Origin: Methyloversatilis universalis FAM5
GTDB taxonomy: Bacteria; Pseudomonadota; Gammaproteobacteria; Burkholderiales; Rhodocyclaceae
Direction: 5' to 3'
NCBI RefSeq assembly: GCF_000214035.2
Contig: NZ_AFHG01000030.1
Location: 186,001 to 250,000, forward strand
Length of the DNA: 64,000 nucleotides
Made by a program: the position numbers and the translations under genes. Shown piece by piece: positions 42,011-50,586 of the stretch (its first letter is position 1; each line of letters starts with the position of its first letter). Under the pieces are notes generated by a model that did no database searches, had not been told where the DNA came from, and worked only from the letters and a program-made list of their open reading frames with translations.

Positions 42011-42562
42011 ATGGCATCTCATCCTCATTTTTCGATGCAGGACCCGTCGGACTGGGTGGTGCGCTTCGGCGCGTCGCTGCCGGCCGGAGCAACGGTGCTC
42101 GATCTGGCCTGCGGCGGCGGGCGGCACGCCCGCTGGCTGGCCGGCCGCGGGCTGGACGTGCTCGCGGCGGACCGCGACGCGACGGCGCTGGCGGAACTGG
42201 CTGCGGTGCCGGGCGTGCGCACGCTGTGCGCCGATCTGGAGGCGGGCGACTGGCCCTGGGGCGAGGCGCAGTTCGACGCGGTGGTGGTGACCCGCTATCT
42301 GTTCCGTCCGCGGCTGGACCGGTTGGCGGCGCTGCTGCGCCAGGGCGGCGTGCTGATCTACGAAACCTTCATGCTGGGCAATGAGCGCTTCGGCAAGCCT
42401 TCGAACCCGGATTTCCTGCTGCGTCCGCACGAACTGCTGGACTGGGCGCGCGGCTGGGGCAGCGTACTGGCGTTCGAACAGGGCGAGATCGCACGCCCGG
42501 CGCCGGCCATGATCCAGCGCATCTGTGCGCTGCGCGGCGACACGCTGCCGGTCCTGCCCTGA
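42011..42562 (+). CDS. SAM-dependent methyltransferase
   Basis: A 183-aa class I methyltransferase. Motif I is TVLDLACGGGRHARWLAGRG, motif II VLAADRDATAL, and VVTRYLFRPRLDRLAALLRQ follows. It resembles TehB-like or small-molecule methyltransferases; the substrate is unknown. ATG at 42011 with AAGGGG upstream. It is divergent from the histidine-kinase gene, with about 70 nt between the two ATGs. Confidence 0.85.
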   Translation: MASHPHFSMQDPSDWVVRFGASLPAGATVLDLACGGGRHARWLAGRGLDVLAADRDATALAELAAVPGVRTLCADLEAGDWPWGEAQFDAVVVTRYLFRPRLDRLAALLRQGGVLIYETFMLGNERFGKPSNPDFLLRPHELLDWARGWGSVLAFEQGEIARPAPAMIQRICALRGDTLPVLP

Positions 42563-42587
42563 CCGGGTTCGCGGCCGGCTGACGCGT

Positions 42588-43667
42588 TCAGGTGGTGCGT
42601 TCGAGCGCGGCGATGCGCTGCGCCAGCCGCGCGATGCCGGCGTCGTCCAGCGTGTCGGCCGTCACCGTCGGCGCATCCCGGTGGCCCTGGTAGTTGCCGT
42701 TCTGCGAACGGCGGTACAGTGGATCGTAATGCTGTGCCAGCAGTGCGCTCACCAGGGCCGGCCACCGGCCTTCACGGGCGAGCGCGCACCAGGCGCCCAC
42801 CGTTTCGCGGCCGCGCAGTTCGATCAGCCGTTCCAGCCGCTCGATCAGTCCGTCGGCGTCGCGCGTCATGTAGTCGTAGTCGCGCAGCAGGAATTCGGTG
42901 CGCGCCTCCGGCGAGGCGTCTATGCGGATGCAGGCGGCGGCGCGCAGTCGTTCGATCAGCGGTTCGGGCACGGTGATCAGGCCGATGCGCCGGCTTTCCG
43001 CCTCGGCGTAGACCGGCCGCTGCGGGTCCAGCCGCTCCAGCGCATGCAGCAGCCGCGACTCGAACAGCTTCTGCGGCGGCTGTTCCAAGCCAGGCTGGCG
43101 GCCCAGCACCGAGCCCTTGTGGGCGGCCAGCGCCTCCAGATCCAGCACCTGTTCGCCGCTCGCGGCGAGCGCCTCCAGCACCCGGCTCTTGGCGCTGCCG
43201 GTCGGGCCGCTGAGCACGCGGAAGTCTAAGCGGGCGGGCAGGGTGGCCAGCCGGGCCAGCGCCTCGCGCCGGTAGGCCTTATAGCCACCTTCGAGCTGGT
43301 GCGCGTCCCAGCCGATCTGGCGGAACACGGTGACGAAGGCGCCGCTGCGCTTGCCGCCGCGCCAGCAGTAGATCAGCGGGCGCCAGTCCGGCCCCTTGTC
43401 CTGGAAGCGCTCCAGCAGGTGACGGCCGATGTTGATGGCCACCAGCGCCGCACCGCGGCGCCGGGCGACGAAGGGCGACACCTGCTTGTACAGGGTGCCG
43501 ATCTCGGCCCGCTGCGCATCGTCCAGCGCCGGGCAGTTGATGGCGCCGGGCACGTGGTCGAGCGCGAATTCGGCCGGCGAACGGGTGTCGATGATGTCGT
43601 CGAAGTCGTACAGGTGTTCGACGCTGGCGAGGCCGGCCGGCTTGCGGTGGCCGGAAGGAGCATTCAT
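42588..43667 (-). CDS. mnmH: tRNA 2-selenouridine synthase MnmH (SelU)
   Basis: Replaces sulfur by selenium at the wobble 2-thiouridine of tRNA, using selenophosphate, and also geranylates it. At 359 aa, an N-terminal rhodanese domain has its catalytic Cys101 in IYCWRGGKRSGAFV. A P-loop domain follows (SGPTGSAKSRVLEAL near residue 155). Without SelD the enzyme would not complete the selenium step; selD is not in this window. It is convergent with the methyltransferase gene (25 nt). Confidence 0.94.
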   Translation of the reverse strand: MNAPSGHRKPAGLASVEHLYDFDDIIDTRSPAEFALDHVPGAINCPALDDAQRAEIGTLYKQVSPFVARRRGAALVAINIGRHLLERFQDKGPDWRPLIYCWRGGKRSGAFVTVFRQIGWDAHQLEGGYKAYRREALARLATLPARLDFRVLSGPTGSAKSRVLEALAASGEQVLDLEALAAHKGSVLGRQPGLEQPPQKLFESRLLHALERLDPQRPVYAEAESRRIGLITVPEPLIERLRAAACIRIDASPEARTEFLLRDYDYMTRDADGLIERLERLIELRGRETVGAWCALAREGRWPALVSALLAQHYDPLYRRSQNGNYQGHRDAPTVTADTLDDAGIARLAQRIAALERTT

Positions 43668-43700
43668 GGGCGGCAGGGTCCTGTGGCGTGGGCCGGCGCG

Positions 43701-44324
43701 TCAGCGCCGGGCGAGCGGCTTGCCCAGCAGTGGGCGCAGCACGGCCCATATATTGTCCACGATGCGCGGCTGGGCCGCAGCCACCGGATGGATCCCGTCG
43801 GCCTGGAAGCTTTTCGGGTCGGTGGCGAAGCCGTCGAGCAGGAAGGGCAGCAGTGCCGATCCGGTCGATTTAGACACATCGTTGAAGGTGGCGGCGAACT
43901 TTTGCGTGTAGTCCGGGCCGTAGTTCGGCGGCAGCTGCATGCCGGCGATCAGCACCCGGGCGCCGGCCGCCTGCGATTTGCGGACCATCGCGTTCAGGTT
44001 GTCGCGCAGCGTGTTCACCGACAGGCCGCGTAGGCCGTCGTTGGCGCCCAGCGCAAGGATGACCACCGCCGGCCTGTTTGCCGCGAGCGCGGCGTCTATG
44101 CGCGACAATCCGTTGGCGGTGGTGTCGCCGCTGGTGCTGGCATTGACGACGACATGGCTGTAACCGGACTGTTTCAGCCTTTCGCCCAGCAGTACAGGCC
44201 ACGCCTCCTGCTGACGCAGGCCGTAGCCGGCAGACAGGCTGTCGCCGATCACCAGCACGGTCTGCGCCTGCGCAGGCAGTACCGCGAACATCACCATACA
44301 GAGCGAGAACAGCAGCTTCTTCAT
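43701..44324 (-). CDS. tesA: Multifunctional acyl-CoA thioesterase/arylesterase TesA
   Basis: A periplasmic SGNH hydrolase (207 aa) with a signal peptide MKKLLFSLCMVMFAVLPAQA. Catalytic blocks are VIGDSLSAGYGLR (Ser29), GANDGLRG (block III Asn) and the Asp-His pair in DGIHPVAAAQ. As in E. coli it lies divergently next to ybbA. Here the two ATGs share the palindrome CATG (44322-44325), so there is no intergenic region. Confidence 0.93.
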   Translation of the reverse strand: MKKLLFSLCMVMFAVLPAQAQTVLVIGDSLSAGYGLRQQEAWPVLLGERLKQSGYSHVVVNASTSGDTTANGLSRIDAALAANRPAVVILALGANDGLRGLSVNTLRDNLNAMVRKSQAAGARVLIAGMQLPPNYGPDYTQKFAATFNDVSKSTGSALLPFLLDGFATDPKSFQADGIHPVAAAQPRIVDNIWAVLRPLLGKPLARR

Positions 44325-45012
44325 GCCTACAGACACTCCGGACAATCGCCCGCTGCTCGAGGTCGAGCAGCTGGGCAAGCAGGTCAGCAGCGGCAATGCG
44401 CCGCTCACCATCCTTCAGGATATCGCCTTCACGGTCGCCGCCGGCGAGGCGCTGGCCATCGTCGGTGCCAGCGGTTCGGGCAAATCGACGCTGCTCGGCC
44501 TTCTAGCCGGTCTTGACCTGCCGAGCAGCGGATCGGTTCGCATCGACGGCCAGGACATCTTCGCGCTGGACGAGGACGAAAGAGCCCAGCTGCGCGGTGA
44601 CAAGGTGGGGTTCGTGTTCCAGTCCTTCCAGCTGCTGCCGGCGCTGACCGCGCTTGAAAACGTGATGCTGCCGCTGGAACTGGCCGAATCGAGCGGCGTG
44701 CGCGAACGGTCTGTGGCGCTGCTCGAGCGGGTGGGGCTGGGCAGCCGGCTCACCCACTACCCGCGCCAGCTGTCAGGCGGCGAACAGCAGCGGGTCGCGC
44801 TGGCACGCGCCTTCGCGCCGCAGCCCCGGCTGCTGCTGGCCGATGAGCCGACCGGCAATCTGGACGCGGCGACCGGTGCGTCCATCATCGATCTGATGTT
44901 CGAAATGAACGCCGAACAGGGCACTACCCTGGTACTGGTCACTCACGACGAGGCGCTGGCGGCGCGCTGCGGCCGGCGCATCCGTCTCGCGGCCGGGCGG
45001 CAGACCGACTGA
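44323..45012 (+). CDS. ybbA: ABC transporter ATP-binding protein YbbA (LolD-like)
   Basis: A 229-aa nucleotide-binding subunit. Walker A is IVGASGSGKSTLLGLLAGLD, Q-loop VFQSF, signature LSGGEQQRVALARAF, Walker B LLLADEPTGNLD and the His switch VTHDE. Like E. coli YbbA and LolD it belongs to MacB-type exporters that release lipids or lipoproteins. No FtsX/MacB-type permease (ybbP) follows, so its membrane partner is elsewhere. Homology begins within the first residues (MPTDTPDNRPLLEVEQLGKQ), supporting the overlapping start. Confidence 0.93.
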   Translation: MPTDTPDNRPLLEVEQLGKQVSSGNAPLTILQDIAFTVAAGEALAIVGASGSGKSTLLGLLAGLDLPSSGSVRIDGQDIFALDEDERAQLRGDKVGFVFQSFQLLPALTALENVMLPLELAESSGVRERSVALLERVGLGSRLTHYPRQLSGGEQQRVALARAFAPQPRLLLADEPTGNLDAATGASIIDLMFEMNAEQGTTLVLVTHDEALAARCGRRIRLAAGRQTD

Positions 45013-45094
45013 AGCGGGCCGGGCGATGCAGTATGCTTGCCGCCGCCGGATCGTCACGGCAGGAGTCATACACAACACACGGAGGAATGCAGCC

Positions 45095-46084
45095 ATGTTC
45101 AAGGCCATACTGCTGGAGCAGGGCGAGGGCGGCGCCACACTGGCGACGCTGAAGGACATCGATGAAGCGGCACTGCCCGAGGGCGAGGTGCAGGTGGCGG
45201 TGCGCTGGTCCAGCCTCAACTACAAGGACGCGCTGGCCATCACCGGCAAGAGCCCCATCGTGCGCAAGTGGCCGATGATTCCGGGCATCGACTTCGCCGG
45301 CACCGTGGAACAGAGCAGTGACCCGCGCTGGAAGGCCGGCGACGAGGTGGTGCTGACCGGTTTCGGCGTCGGCGAGGGCCACTGGGGCGGACTGGCGCAG
45401 AAGGCGCGGGTGAAGGGCGACTGGCTGGTCGGCCTGCCGGCCGGGCTGGACGCGAAGCGCGCGATGGCGGTCGGTACCGCCGGTTTTACCGCCATGCTGT
45501 GCGTGATGGCGCTGGAAAAGCACGGCCTGCAGCCGGGTGACGGCGAGGTGCTGGTAACCGGCGCCAGCGGCGGCGTAGGCTCGGTGGCGGTGGCCCTGCT
45601 GGCCAGGCTTGGCTACCGCGTGGTGGCCAGCACCGGCCGTCTGGAAGAAACGGATTACCTGAAGTCGCTGGGGGCCGAATCGGTGATCGACCGCGCCACG
45701 CTGTCGGCTCCCGGCCGGCCGCTGGCCAAGGAGCGCTGGGCAGGTGTGGTGGACAGCGTCGGCTCGCACACGCTGGTCAACGCCTGCGCCGCCACCCGCG
45801 AGAACGGCGCCGTGGCCGCCTGCGGTCTGGCCCAGGGCATGGATTTTCCGGCCACGGTCGCGCCCTTCATCCTGCGCGGTGTCACCCTCTACGGTGTGAA
45901 CAGCGTGACCGTGGCGCGCGGCCCGCGCGAGGAAGCCTGGCGCCGGCTGGTGCAGGACATGCCGATGGCGCTGCTCGACGGCATGACCGAAGTGGTCGCG
46001 CTGAAGGACGTGATCGGCGTTGCGCCCCGCTTCCTCGAAGGACGGGTGCGTGGCCGTCTGGTGGTCGATACCGCGGCGGTCTGA
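45095..46084 (+). CDS. acuI: Quinone-type oxidoreductase, AcuI/YhdH family
   Basis: A 329-aa zinc-independent medium-chain dehydrogenase resembling acrylyl-CoA reductase AcuI/YhdH. It reduces acryloyl-CoA or related enoyl substrates with NADPH (family knowledge). Seen are SSLNYKDALAITGKSPIVRK, PGIDFAGTV, VLVTGASGGVGSVAVALLAR (NADPH-binding) and YGVNSVTVAR. GGAGG precedes the ATG at 45095. It stands alone between ybbA and the cytochrome pair. Confidence 0.9.
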   Translation: MFKAILLEQGEGGATLATLKDIDEAALPEGEVQVAVRWSSLNYKDALAITGKSPIVRKWPMIPGIDFAGTVEQSSDPRWKAGDEVVLTGFGVGEGHWGGLAQKARVKGDWLVGLPAGLDAKRAMAVGTAGFTAMLCVMALEKHGLQPGDGEVLVTGASGGVGSVAVALLARLGYRVVASTGRLEETDYLKSLGAESVIDRATLSAPGRPLAKERWAGVVDSVGSHTLVNACAATRENGAVAACGLAQGMDFPATVAPFILRGVTLYGVNSVTVARGPREEAWRRLVQDMPMALLDGMTEVVALKDVIGVAPRFLEGRVRGRLVVDTAAV

Positions 46085-46125
46085 CGGCAGGGCGCCGCGA
46101 CAAGCACTGTTGCGGCGCACTAATT

Positions 46126-46154
46126 TTGACGCTCATCAAGGACTTGGCTAAACT
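46126..46154 (+). promoter_or_regulatory. Sigma-70 promoter for the cytochrome pair
   Basis: TTGACG (46126-46131), 17-nt spacer, TAAACT (46149-46154), 50 nt before the first cytochrome ATG. Good spacing and 5/6 plus 4/6 matches. Confidence 0.7.
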
Positions 46155-46204
46155 GCGCCGCGTTTTTGCATGAAATCACATCAACCCATAAGAAGAGAGA
46201 CTCG

Positions 46205-46522
46205 ATGAGCGCCAGGACCCTTCTTGCTGTCGCAGCCGTCTGCCTCAGCCCGCTCGCCTTTGCTGCCGACGGCAATGCCGACGCCGCCAAGGACAAGATT
46301 TCGATGTGCGTCGGCTGTCACGGCATTCCGGGCTACCAGACCGCGTTCCCGAAGACCTACAAGGTGCCCCGCATCGGCGGCCAGTACCCCGAGTACATCA
46401 AGGCTGCGCTGCAGGCCTACAAGAACGGTGATCGCAAGCATCCGACGATGACCGGCATCGCCGCCAGCCTGACCGAGCAGGACATGGCCGACCTCGCCGC
46501 CTACTACGGCGCTCAGAAATAA
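46205..46522 (+). CDS. Periplasmic class I c-type cytochrome (first of two)
   Basis: A 105-aa cytochrome with a signal peptide (about residues 1-21). Its heme motif is CVGCH (KISMCVGCHGIPGY) and a distal Met lies in RKHPTMTGIAASL. The size and C-terminal EQDMADLAAYYGAQK fit the c553/c4-domain group used as soluble electron carriers to oxidases. It forms a tandem pair with the next gene (12 nt gap), and both end with the same DMADLAAY stretch, so they are probably a duplication. ATG at 46205 is preferred over the upstream start at 46166. Confidence 0.88.
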   Translation: MSARTLLAVAAVCLSPLAFAADGNADAAKDKISMCVGCHGIPGYQTAFPKTYKVPRIGGQYPEYIKAALQAYKNGDRKHPTMTGIAASLTEQDMADLAAYYGAQK

Positions 46523-46534
46523 GGAACGCAGGGC

Positions 46535-46858
46535 ATGATGAAGAAGATCGCTTTCGCCGCGCTCGCCGCTCTGGTGGGCATGTCCGCCGCCCACGCCGGC
46601 GATGCCGCCAAGGGCAAGGAAAAGTCGGCTGCCTGCGCCGCCTGTCACGGTGCGGATGGCAACAGCCCGGCGCCGTCCTTCCCGCGCATCGGTGGTCAGC
46701 ACGAGGACTACCTGCTGCAGGCGCTGCACGCCTACAAGAAGGGCACCCGCAAGAACGCCATCATGGGTGCCCAGGTCGGCGCCCTGAGCGATCAGGACAT
46801 GGCCGACCTGGCCGCCTACTTCGCGTCGCAGGCCGGTCCGCTGGTCACCCGTCGCTGA
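46535..46858 (+). CDS. Periplasmic class I c-type cytochrome (second of two)
   Basis: A 107-aa cytochrome. The signal peptide MMKKIAFAALAALVGMSAAHA is followed by the heme site CAACH, PRIGGQHEDYLLQALHAY and a probable axial Met in KNAIMGAQVGAL. AAGGA lies upstream. It is the partner of the preceding cytochrome, followed by an intrinsic terminator, so the two form one bicistronic unit. Confidence 0.9.
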   Translation: MMKKIAFAALAALVGMSAAHAGDAAKGKEKSAACAACHGADGNSPAPSFPRIGGQHEDYLLQALHAYKKGTRKNAIMGAQVGALSDQDMADLAAYFASQAGPLVTRR

Positions 46859-46877
46859 GCGTCCTGCACGTCTCATG

Positions 46878-46903
46878 AAAAAGCCGGCATTGCCGGCTTT
46901 TTT
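46878..46903 (+). terminator. Intrinsic terminator after the cytochromes
   Basis: AAAAAGCCGGC (46878-46888), loop ATT, GCCGGCTTTTT (46892-46902), running into T's: an 11-bp stem. The flanking A and T tracts make it plausible in both directions, and so also for the convergent spermidine-synthase-like gene. Confidence 0.92.
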
Positions 46904-46932
46904 CTTTTCCGGAGCCGCGAAACCTTGCTGCC

Positions 46933-47730
46933 TCAGATGGTCAGCACGCCGCCCGGGCAGTAGCCGGCCTGTTCCAGCCGGCTCAGCGTCGGCAGCAGGT
47001 TCAGCGTAGTCTGGCTGCGCAGCTGCTGGGCGCGCGCCCGCAGCGTGCCCAGGTCGAGACGGGTGCCCAGTTCGGTGCCGGTGATGCAGATGGCGTTGCC
47101 CTCGTCCAGCGACGGCAGCACCAGCGCATGACCGTCGTGTGCCTCCAGGATGCGCTGGGCGCTGGCGCGGAAGCCCCGGCTGCGCCCGAACAGGTTCAGG
47201 CAGACCCGGCCCTCGAAGGCGAGCCGGGCGCGGCAGGCGCGGTGGAAGTCGGCGGTGTCGAGCGCATTGGCCCGGGCCCGGTGGTCATAGCCGTCAACCA
47301 GGATGAGATCCCATTTCCGGTCGCTTTCGGCCACGAACTGCGCGCCGTCGCCGATCACGATTTCAAGCCTTTCATCCTCGCGTGGCAGCCGGAAGTGCAG
47401 CGCTGCCATGGCCGGCATGCGCGGATCGATCTCCACCACGGTGATGCTGGACTGCGGGCAGTAGCGGTGCAGGAATTTCACCACCGAACCGGCGCCCAGG
47501 CCGATGGCCAGCACGCGCGGCGGCCAGCCCTCGTCCGGCGCCAGCAGCAGCGGCAGCATCATTTCGCGGGTGTATTCCAGTTCGAGCGCGAACGGGCGGG
47601 CGACCCGCATCGCGCCCTGCACCCATTCCGACCCGAAGTGCAGGTAGCGGACGCCGGCCGCTTCGGAAACGTCGATCGAGTTGCGCGGCGTCTTCACCCG
47701 GCCAGCGCCGAACAGCGCATCCAGTCCCAC
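46933..47730 (-). CDS. Spermidine-synthase-like methyltransferase-fold protein
   Basis: A 265-aa protein of the spermidine/spermine synthase fold (SAM-type Rossmann). Seen are VLAIGLGAGSVVKFLHRYCP, ITVVEIDPRMPAMAALHF and WDLILVDGYDHRA. It lacks the N-terminal domain of classical SpeE, and the putrescine-binding and catalytic Asp residues are not clearly conserved, so polyamine synthesis is unproven. It starts 10 nt after minE in the same direction, so it is co-transcribed with the min genes. Confidence 0.82.
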   Translation of the reverse strand: MGLDALFGAGRVKTPRNSIDVSEAAGVRYLHFGSEWVQGAMRVARPFALELEYTREMMLPLLLAPDEGWPPRVLAIGLGAGSVVKFLHRYCPQSSITVVEIDPRMPAMAALHFRLPREDERLEIVIGDGAQFVAESDRKWDLILVDGYDHRARANALDTADFHRACRARLAFEGRVCLNLFGRSRGFRASAQRILEAHDGHALVLPSLDEGNAICITGTELGTRLDLGTLRARAQQLRSQTTLNLLPTLSRLEQAGYCPGGVLTI

Positions 47731-47740
47731 CGGCTGTCGC

Positions 47741-47998
47741 TCAGGGACGCTGCTCGGGCAGCACGATGTTCACTTCCAGCACCTCATAGTTGTCCTGCTT
47801 CTCGAGCTGGACCTTGATGTCTTCCGGGTTCACGCGCACGTACTTGGAAATGACCGCGACCAGTTCCTGCTGCAGCGCCGGCAGGAAGTCCGGCGCCGAG
47901 CTGGATCCGCGTTCGCGCGCGATGATGAGCTGAAGCCGTTCCTTCGCGATCGAGGCGGTCTTCTGCTTCTGGCCGAAGATCAGGGAAAGCAGCGACAT
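47741..47998 (-). CDS. minE: Cell division topological specificity factor MinE
   Basis: An 85-aa regulator that drives MinD oscillation. It begins [20 protein letters not shown] (membrane-targeting helix) and contains [12 protein letters not shown] (MinD-binding), then the dimerisation domain with [22 protein letters not shown] at 47998 lies 2 nt after the minD stop. Order minC-minD-minE is standard. Confidence 0.96.
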   Translation of the reverse strand: MSLLSLIFGQKQKTASIAKERLQLIIARERGSSSAPDFLPALQQELVAVISKYVRVNPEDIKVQLEKQDNYEVLEVNIVLPEQRP

Positions 47999-48000
47999 GC

Positions 48001-48816
48001 TCACTTCCCTCCGAACAGGCGCTTCAGCAGGCCGGGCTTTTCGTAATCGACGAAGCGCAGCGGGCGCTCCTCGCCGAGGAAGCGTGCGACCACGTCCTCG
48101 TAGGCCTGGGCCACGTCGCTGCCTTCCATGTGGATGGCCGGCGTGCCCTGGTTCGAGGCCTGCAGCACGATTTCCGATTCCGGAATCACACCCAGCACCG
48201 GAATGCGCAGGATTTCCTGCACGTCGCCGTGGCTCAGCATTTCGCCTTCCGCCGCGCGCTTGGGCGAGTAGCGGGTGACCACCAGATGTTCCTTCACCGC
48301 CTCGCGACCTTCGCGGGCGCGGCGCGACTTCGACTGCAGGATGCCCAGGATGCGGTCGGAGTCGCGCACCGAACTGACTTCCGGGTTGGTCACGATGACC
48401 GCTTCGTCGGCGAAGGTGAGCGCCATCACCGCGCCGTGCTCGATGCCGGCCGGCGAGTCGCACACGATGTAGTCGAAGCCCATGTCGGCCATGTCCTTCA
48501 GCACCTTCTCGACGCCCTCTTCGGTCAGTGCGTCCTTGTCGCGGGTCTGCGAGGCCGGCAGCACGAACAGGTTGTCGCAGTGCTTGTCCTTGATCAGCGC
48601 CTGGGTCAGGTTGGCTTCGCCGTGGATGACGTTCACGAAGTCATACACCACGCGGCGTTCGCAGCCCATGATGAGGTCGAGATTGCGCAGGCCGACGTCG
48701 AAATCGATCACCGCGGTCTTCTTGCCGCGCAGTGCGAGGCCGGACGAAAACGCGGCGCTGGTCGTGGTCTTGCCCACGCCGCCCTTGCCGGATGTGACGA
48801 CTACGATACGGGTCAC
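48001..48816 (-). CDS. minD: Septum site-determining ATPase MinD
   Basis: A 271-aa deviant-Walker ATPase recruiting MinC to the membrane. The P-loop [20 protein letters not shown] is near residue 8. [20 protein letters not shown] and [19 protein letters not shown] are family blocks. A C-terminal amphipathic membrane helix is seen ([14 protein letters not shown]). Confidence 0.98.
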   Translation of the reverse strand: MTRIVVVTSGKGGVGKTTTSAAFSSGLALRGKKTAVIDFDVGLRNLDLIMGCERRVVYDFVNVIHGEANLTQALIKDKHCDNLFVLPASQTRDKDALTEEGVEKVLKDMADMGFDYIVCDSPAGIEHGAVMALTFADEAVIVTNPEVSSVRDSDRILGILQSKSRRAREGREAVKEHLVVTRYSPKRAAEGEMLSHGDVQEILRIPVLGVIPESEIVLQASNQGTPAIHMEGSDVAQAYEDVVARFLGEERPLRFVDYEKPGLLKRLFGGK

Positions 48817-48836
48817 TCTGTTCTCCCTCTTGTGTT

Positions 48837-49637
48837 TCAGGTGGTCGCCAGGGCGGCGACGGTCAGTACCTGTTTGTCCGCATGCTCTTCCAGGCGCACC
48901 TGCGCCGGGCGGCGCAGCAGTTCGCTGCTGGCCGAATGTTCGAAGGTCTTGTACACGCCGGCGATGGACACCAGTTCCGCCTCGAAGCAGGTGGTGAAGA
49001 TGCGCGCTTCGGCGTCGCCGGTGGCGCCGGCCAGCGCGCGGCCGCGCAGCGGCGCGTAGATGTGGATGTGGCCGTCGGCGATCACTTCGGCGCCGGCGCT
49101 CACCATGGCCAGCACCACCAGGTCGCCGCGGGCATAGACACGCTGGCCGGAGCGCAGCGGCTTGTCGATGATTTCTGTGCGGCGGGCCGACGGCAGCGGG
49201 GGCGGGGCTGCTTCGCGCACCGGCTCGGGCGTCGGCGGCGGCGCGGCCGCGACCACCGGTTCCGGCTCGACGACCGGCGCCGGGGCCGGCTCCGCCGGCA
49301 GCGGACGCGGCGCCGGGCTGTCTGCGGCGAGTACCGCCAGGCCGAGCAGGCGGGCGTTGTCGGCGGTCGTTTCGTCGGCGGTCTGCACCGCGACCGCGGT
49401 CAGCGCGTGCCGGCCGAGCGCGTCACGCAACGCGGCTAGGTCGGGCGCGCTGCCGGCCGGCAGTTCGCCGCAGTCGATCACCACCGGTTCGCCGGAGAAG
49501 AAGCCGGGCATGCCGCCCAGGCGGGCGTCCAGCGCCGCGGTCAGTTCGGCAGTATCGGCGCTGCGCAGCAGCGCACGCATCGCTTCGAGCGTGGCGCTTT
49601 TGAGTTCTATGGCCGAGGTATCGGGCTTGCGCGCCAT
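48837..49637 (-). CDS. minC: Septum site-determining protein MinC
   Basis: A 266-aa FtsZ antagonist. The N-terminal domain (1 to about 100) binds FtsZ. A Pro/Ala/Glu linker (about 105-155) is followed by the C-terminal beta-helix, which dimerises and binds MinD ([40 protein letters not shown]). It heads the minCDE-speE-like unit. A strong predicted promoter lies just upstream. Confidence 0.95.
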   Translation of the reverse strand: MARKPDTSAIELKSATLEAMRALLRSADTAELTAALDARLGGMPGFFSGEPVVIDCGELPAGSAPDLAALRDALGRHALTAVAVQTADETTADNARLLGLAVLAADSPAPRPLPAEPAPAPVVEPEPVVAAAPPPTPEPVREAAPPPLPSARRTEIIDKPLRSGQRVYARGDLVVLAMVSAGAEVIADGHIHIYAPLRGRALAGATGDAEARIFTTCFEAELVSIAGVYKTFEHSASSELLRRPAQVRLEEHADKQVLTVAALATT

Positions 49638-49661
49638 GGGAAGTCCGCAGGAAATGGCAAA

Positions 49662-49690
49662 AGTCTACTCAGTGCCCGGGCGTCGGGCAA
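49662..49690 (-). promoter_or_regulatory. Sigma-70 promoter for minCDE
   Basis: On the minus strand TTGCCC (49690-49685), 17-nt spacer, TAGACT (49667-49662), 25 nt before the minC ATG. It lies in the 79-nt gap between hslO and minC. Confidence 0.6.
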
Positions 49691-49716
49691 CACGAGGTGC
49701 TGCAAGGTCAGGTCGT

Positions 49717-50586
49717 TCAATGCACCGAGCCGGGCGGATCGCCGAACAGCCGGGCGATGTCTTCCGGACGGAAACGGTAGTCGTGATTGCACATGTCGTC
49801 GTGGATATGCAGCTCGCCCTTCTCGGCCAGGATGGATTCCACCTCGGCACGGCCGAGCGAAACGACCAGCCGGCGCACCTTGTCCTCGTCGCGCGGGCAG
49901 TGGTGGCGGGGCTCGACCGGATCGAACACGCGCACGCCGCCGGCCTGCATCTCTTCGTGGAACAGACGGGTAAGCAGGGTTTCGGTGTCCAGCCGCTTCA
50001 GTTCGTCCGGGGTCACCGTGCCGGCCAGCTGGCAGACACGGGCCCAGCCGTCGGCGTCGCGTGCATCGGCGCCCGGCAGCTTCTGCAGGAACAGGCCGCT
50101 GGCGGTGTCGCCGTCGGCGGCGAGCCACAGCGCGGTCGGCTGCTGTTCCGACTGTTCCAGGAAGTGCTCGAACACTTCGGCCACGGTGGCGCCTTCCAGC
50201 GGCACCACGCTCTGGTAGGGCGTGGCCGCGGTGTCCGGCAGCAGCGTGATCACCAGATGGCCGTCGCCGATCAGCTCGGGCAGCGGCGCTTCGGCCAGAT
50301 CGGATGGAGCGGTGGCCATGCCGCGCAGCCGCAGCTGCTGGTCGCAATCGACCACCAGCAGGCTGAGCGCACCATTGCCGCGTACCTGGGCGGTGAGACG
50401 GCCCGGCTGCTTGAGCTGGCCGCCGACCATCAGCGTCACCACGGTGACTTCGCCCAGCAGGCGTGCCACCACCGGTCCGTAGCCGCGGCCGCGCAGCATC
50501 GACTGCCAGGCCCCGGTCAGCCGAACCCGTACGCCGCGGATGTCCAGACCTTCGAACAAGAAGCGCTGCATGCAGTCGTCGCTCAT
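49717..50586 (-). CDS. hslO: Hsp33-family chaperone with altered zinc site
   Basis: A 289-aa redox-regulated chaperone family member (RGNGALSLLVVDCD, VPLEGATVAEVFEHFLEQSE). Canonical Hsp33 holds Zn with CxC...CxxC. The equivalent positions here read HHC (PRHHCPRDEDKV) and DDMC (HIHDDMCNHDYRF), so two of four Cys ligands are replaced by His and Asp. Zinc binding might persist with other ligands, but the redox switch is probably changed. The start overlaps the preceding Spx/ArsC-like gene (ATGA). Confidence 0.88.
   Translation of the reverse strand: MSDDCMQRFLFEGLDIRGVRVRLTGAWQSMLRGRGYGPVVARLLGEVTVVTLMVGGQLKQPGRLTAQVRGNGALSLLVVDCDQQLRLRGMATAPSDLAEAPLPELIGDGHLVITLLPDTAATPYQSVVPLEGATVAEVFEHFLEQSEQQPTALWLAADGDTASGLFLQKLPGADARDADGWARVCQLAGTVTPDELKRLDTETLLTRLFHEEMQAGGVRVFDPVEPRHHCPRDEDKVRRLVVSLGRAEVESILAEKGELHIHDDMCNHDYRFRPEDIARLFGDPPGSVH

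Noticed and set aside
42588..43667. Selenium operon
   Set aside because: Only mnmH is present; selD and sel genes are not in the window, so no system can be claimed.
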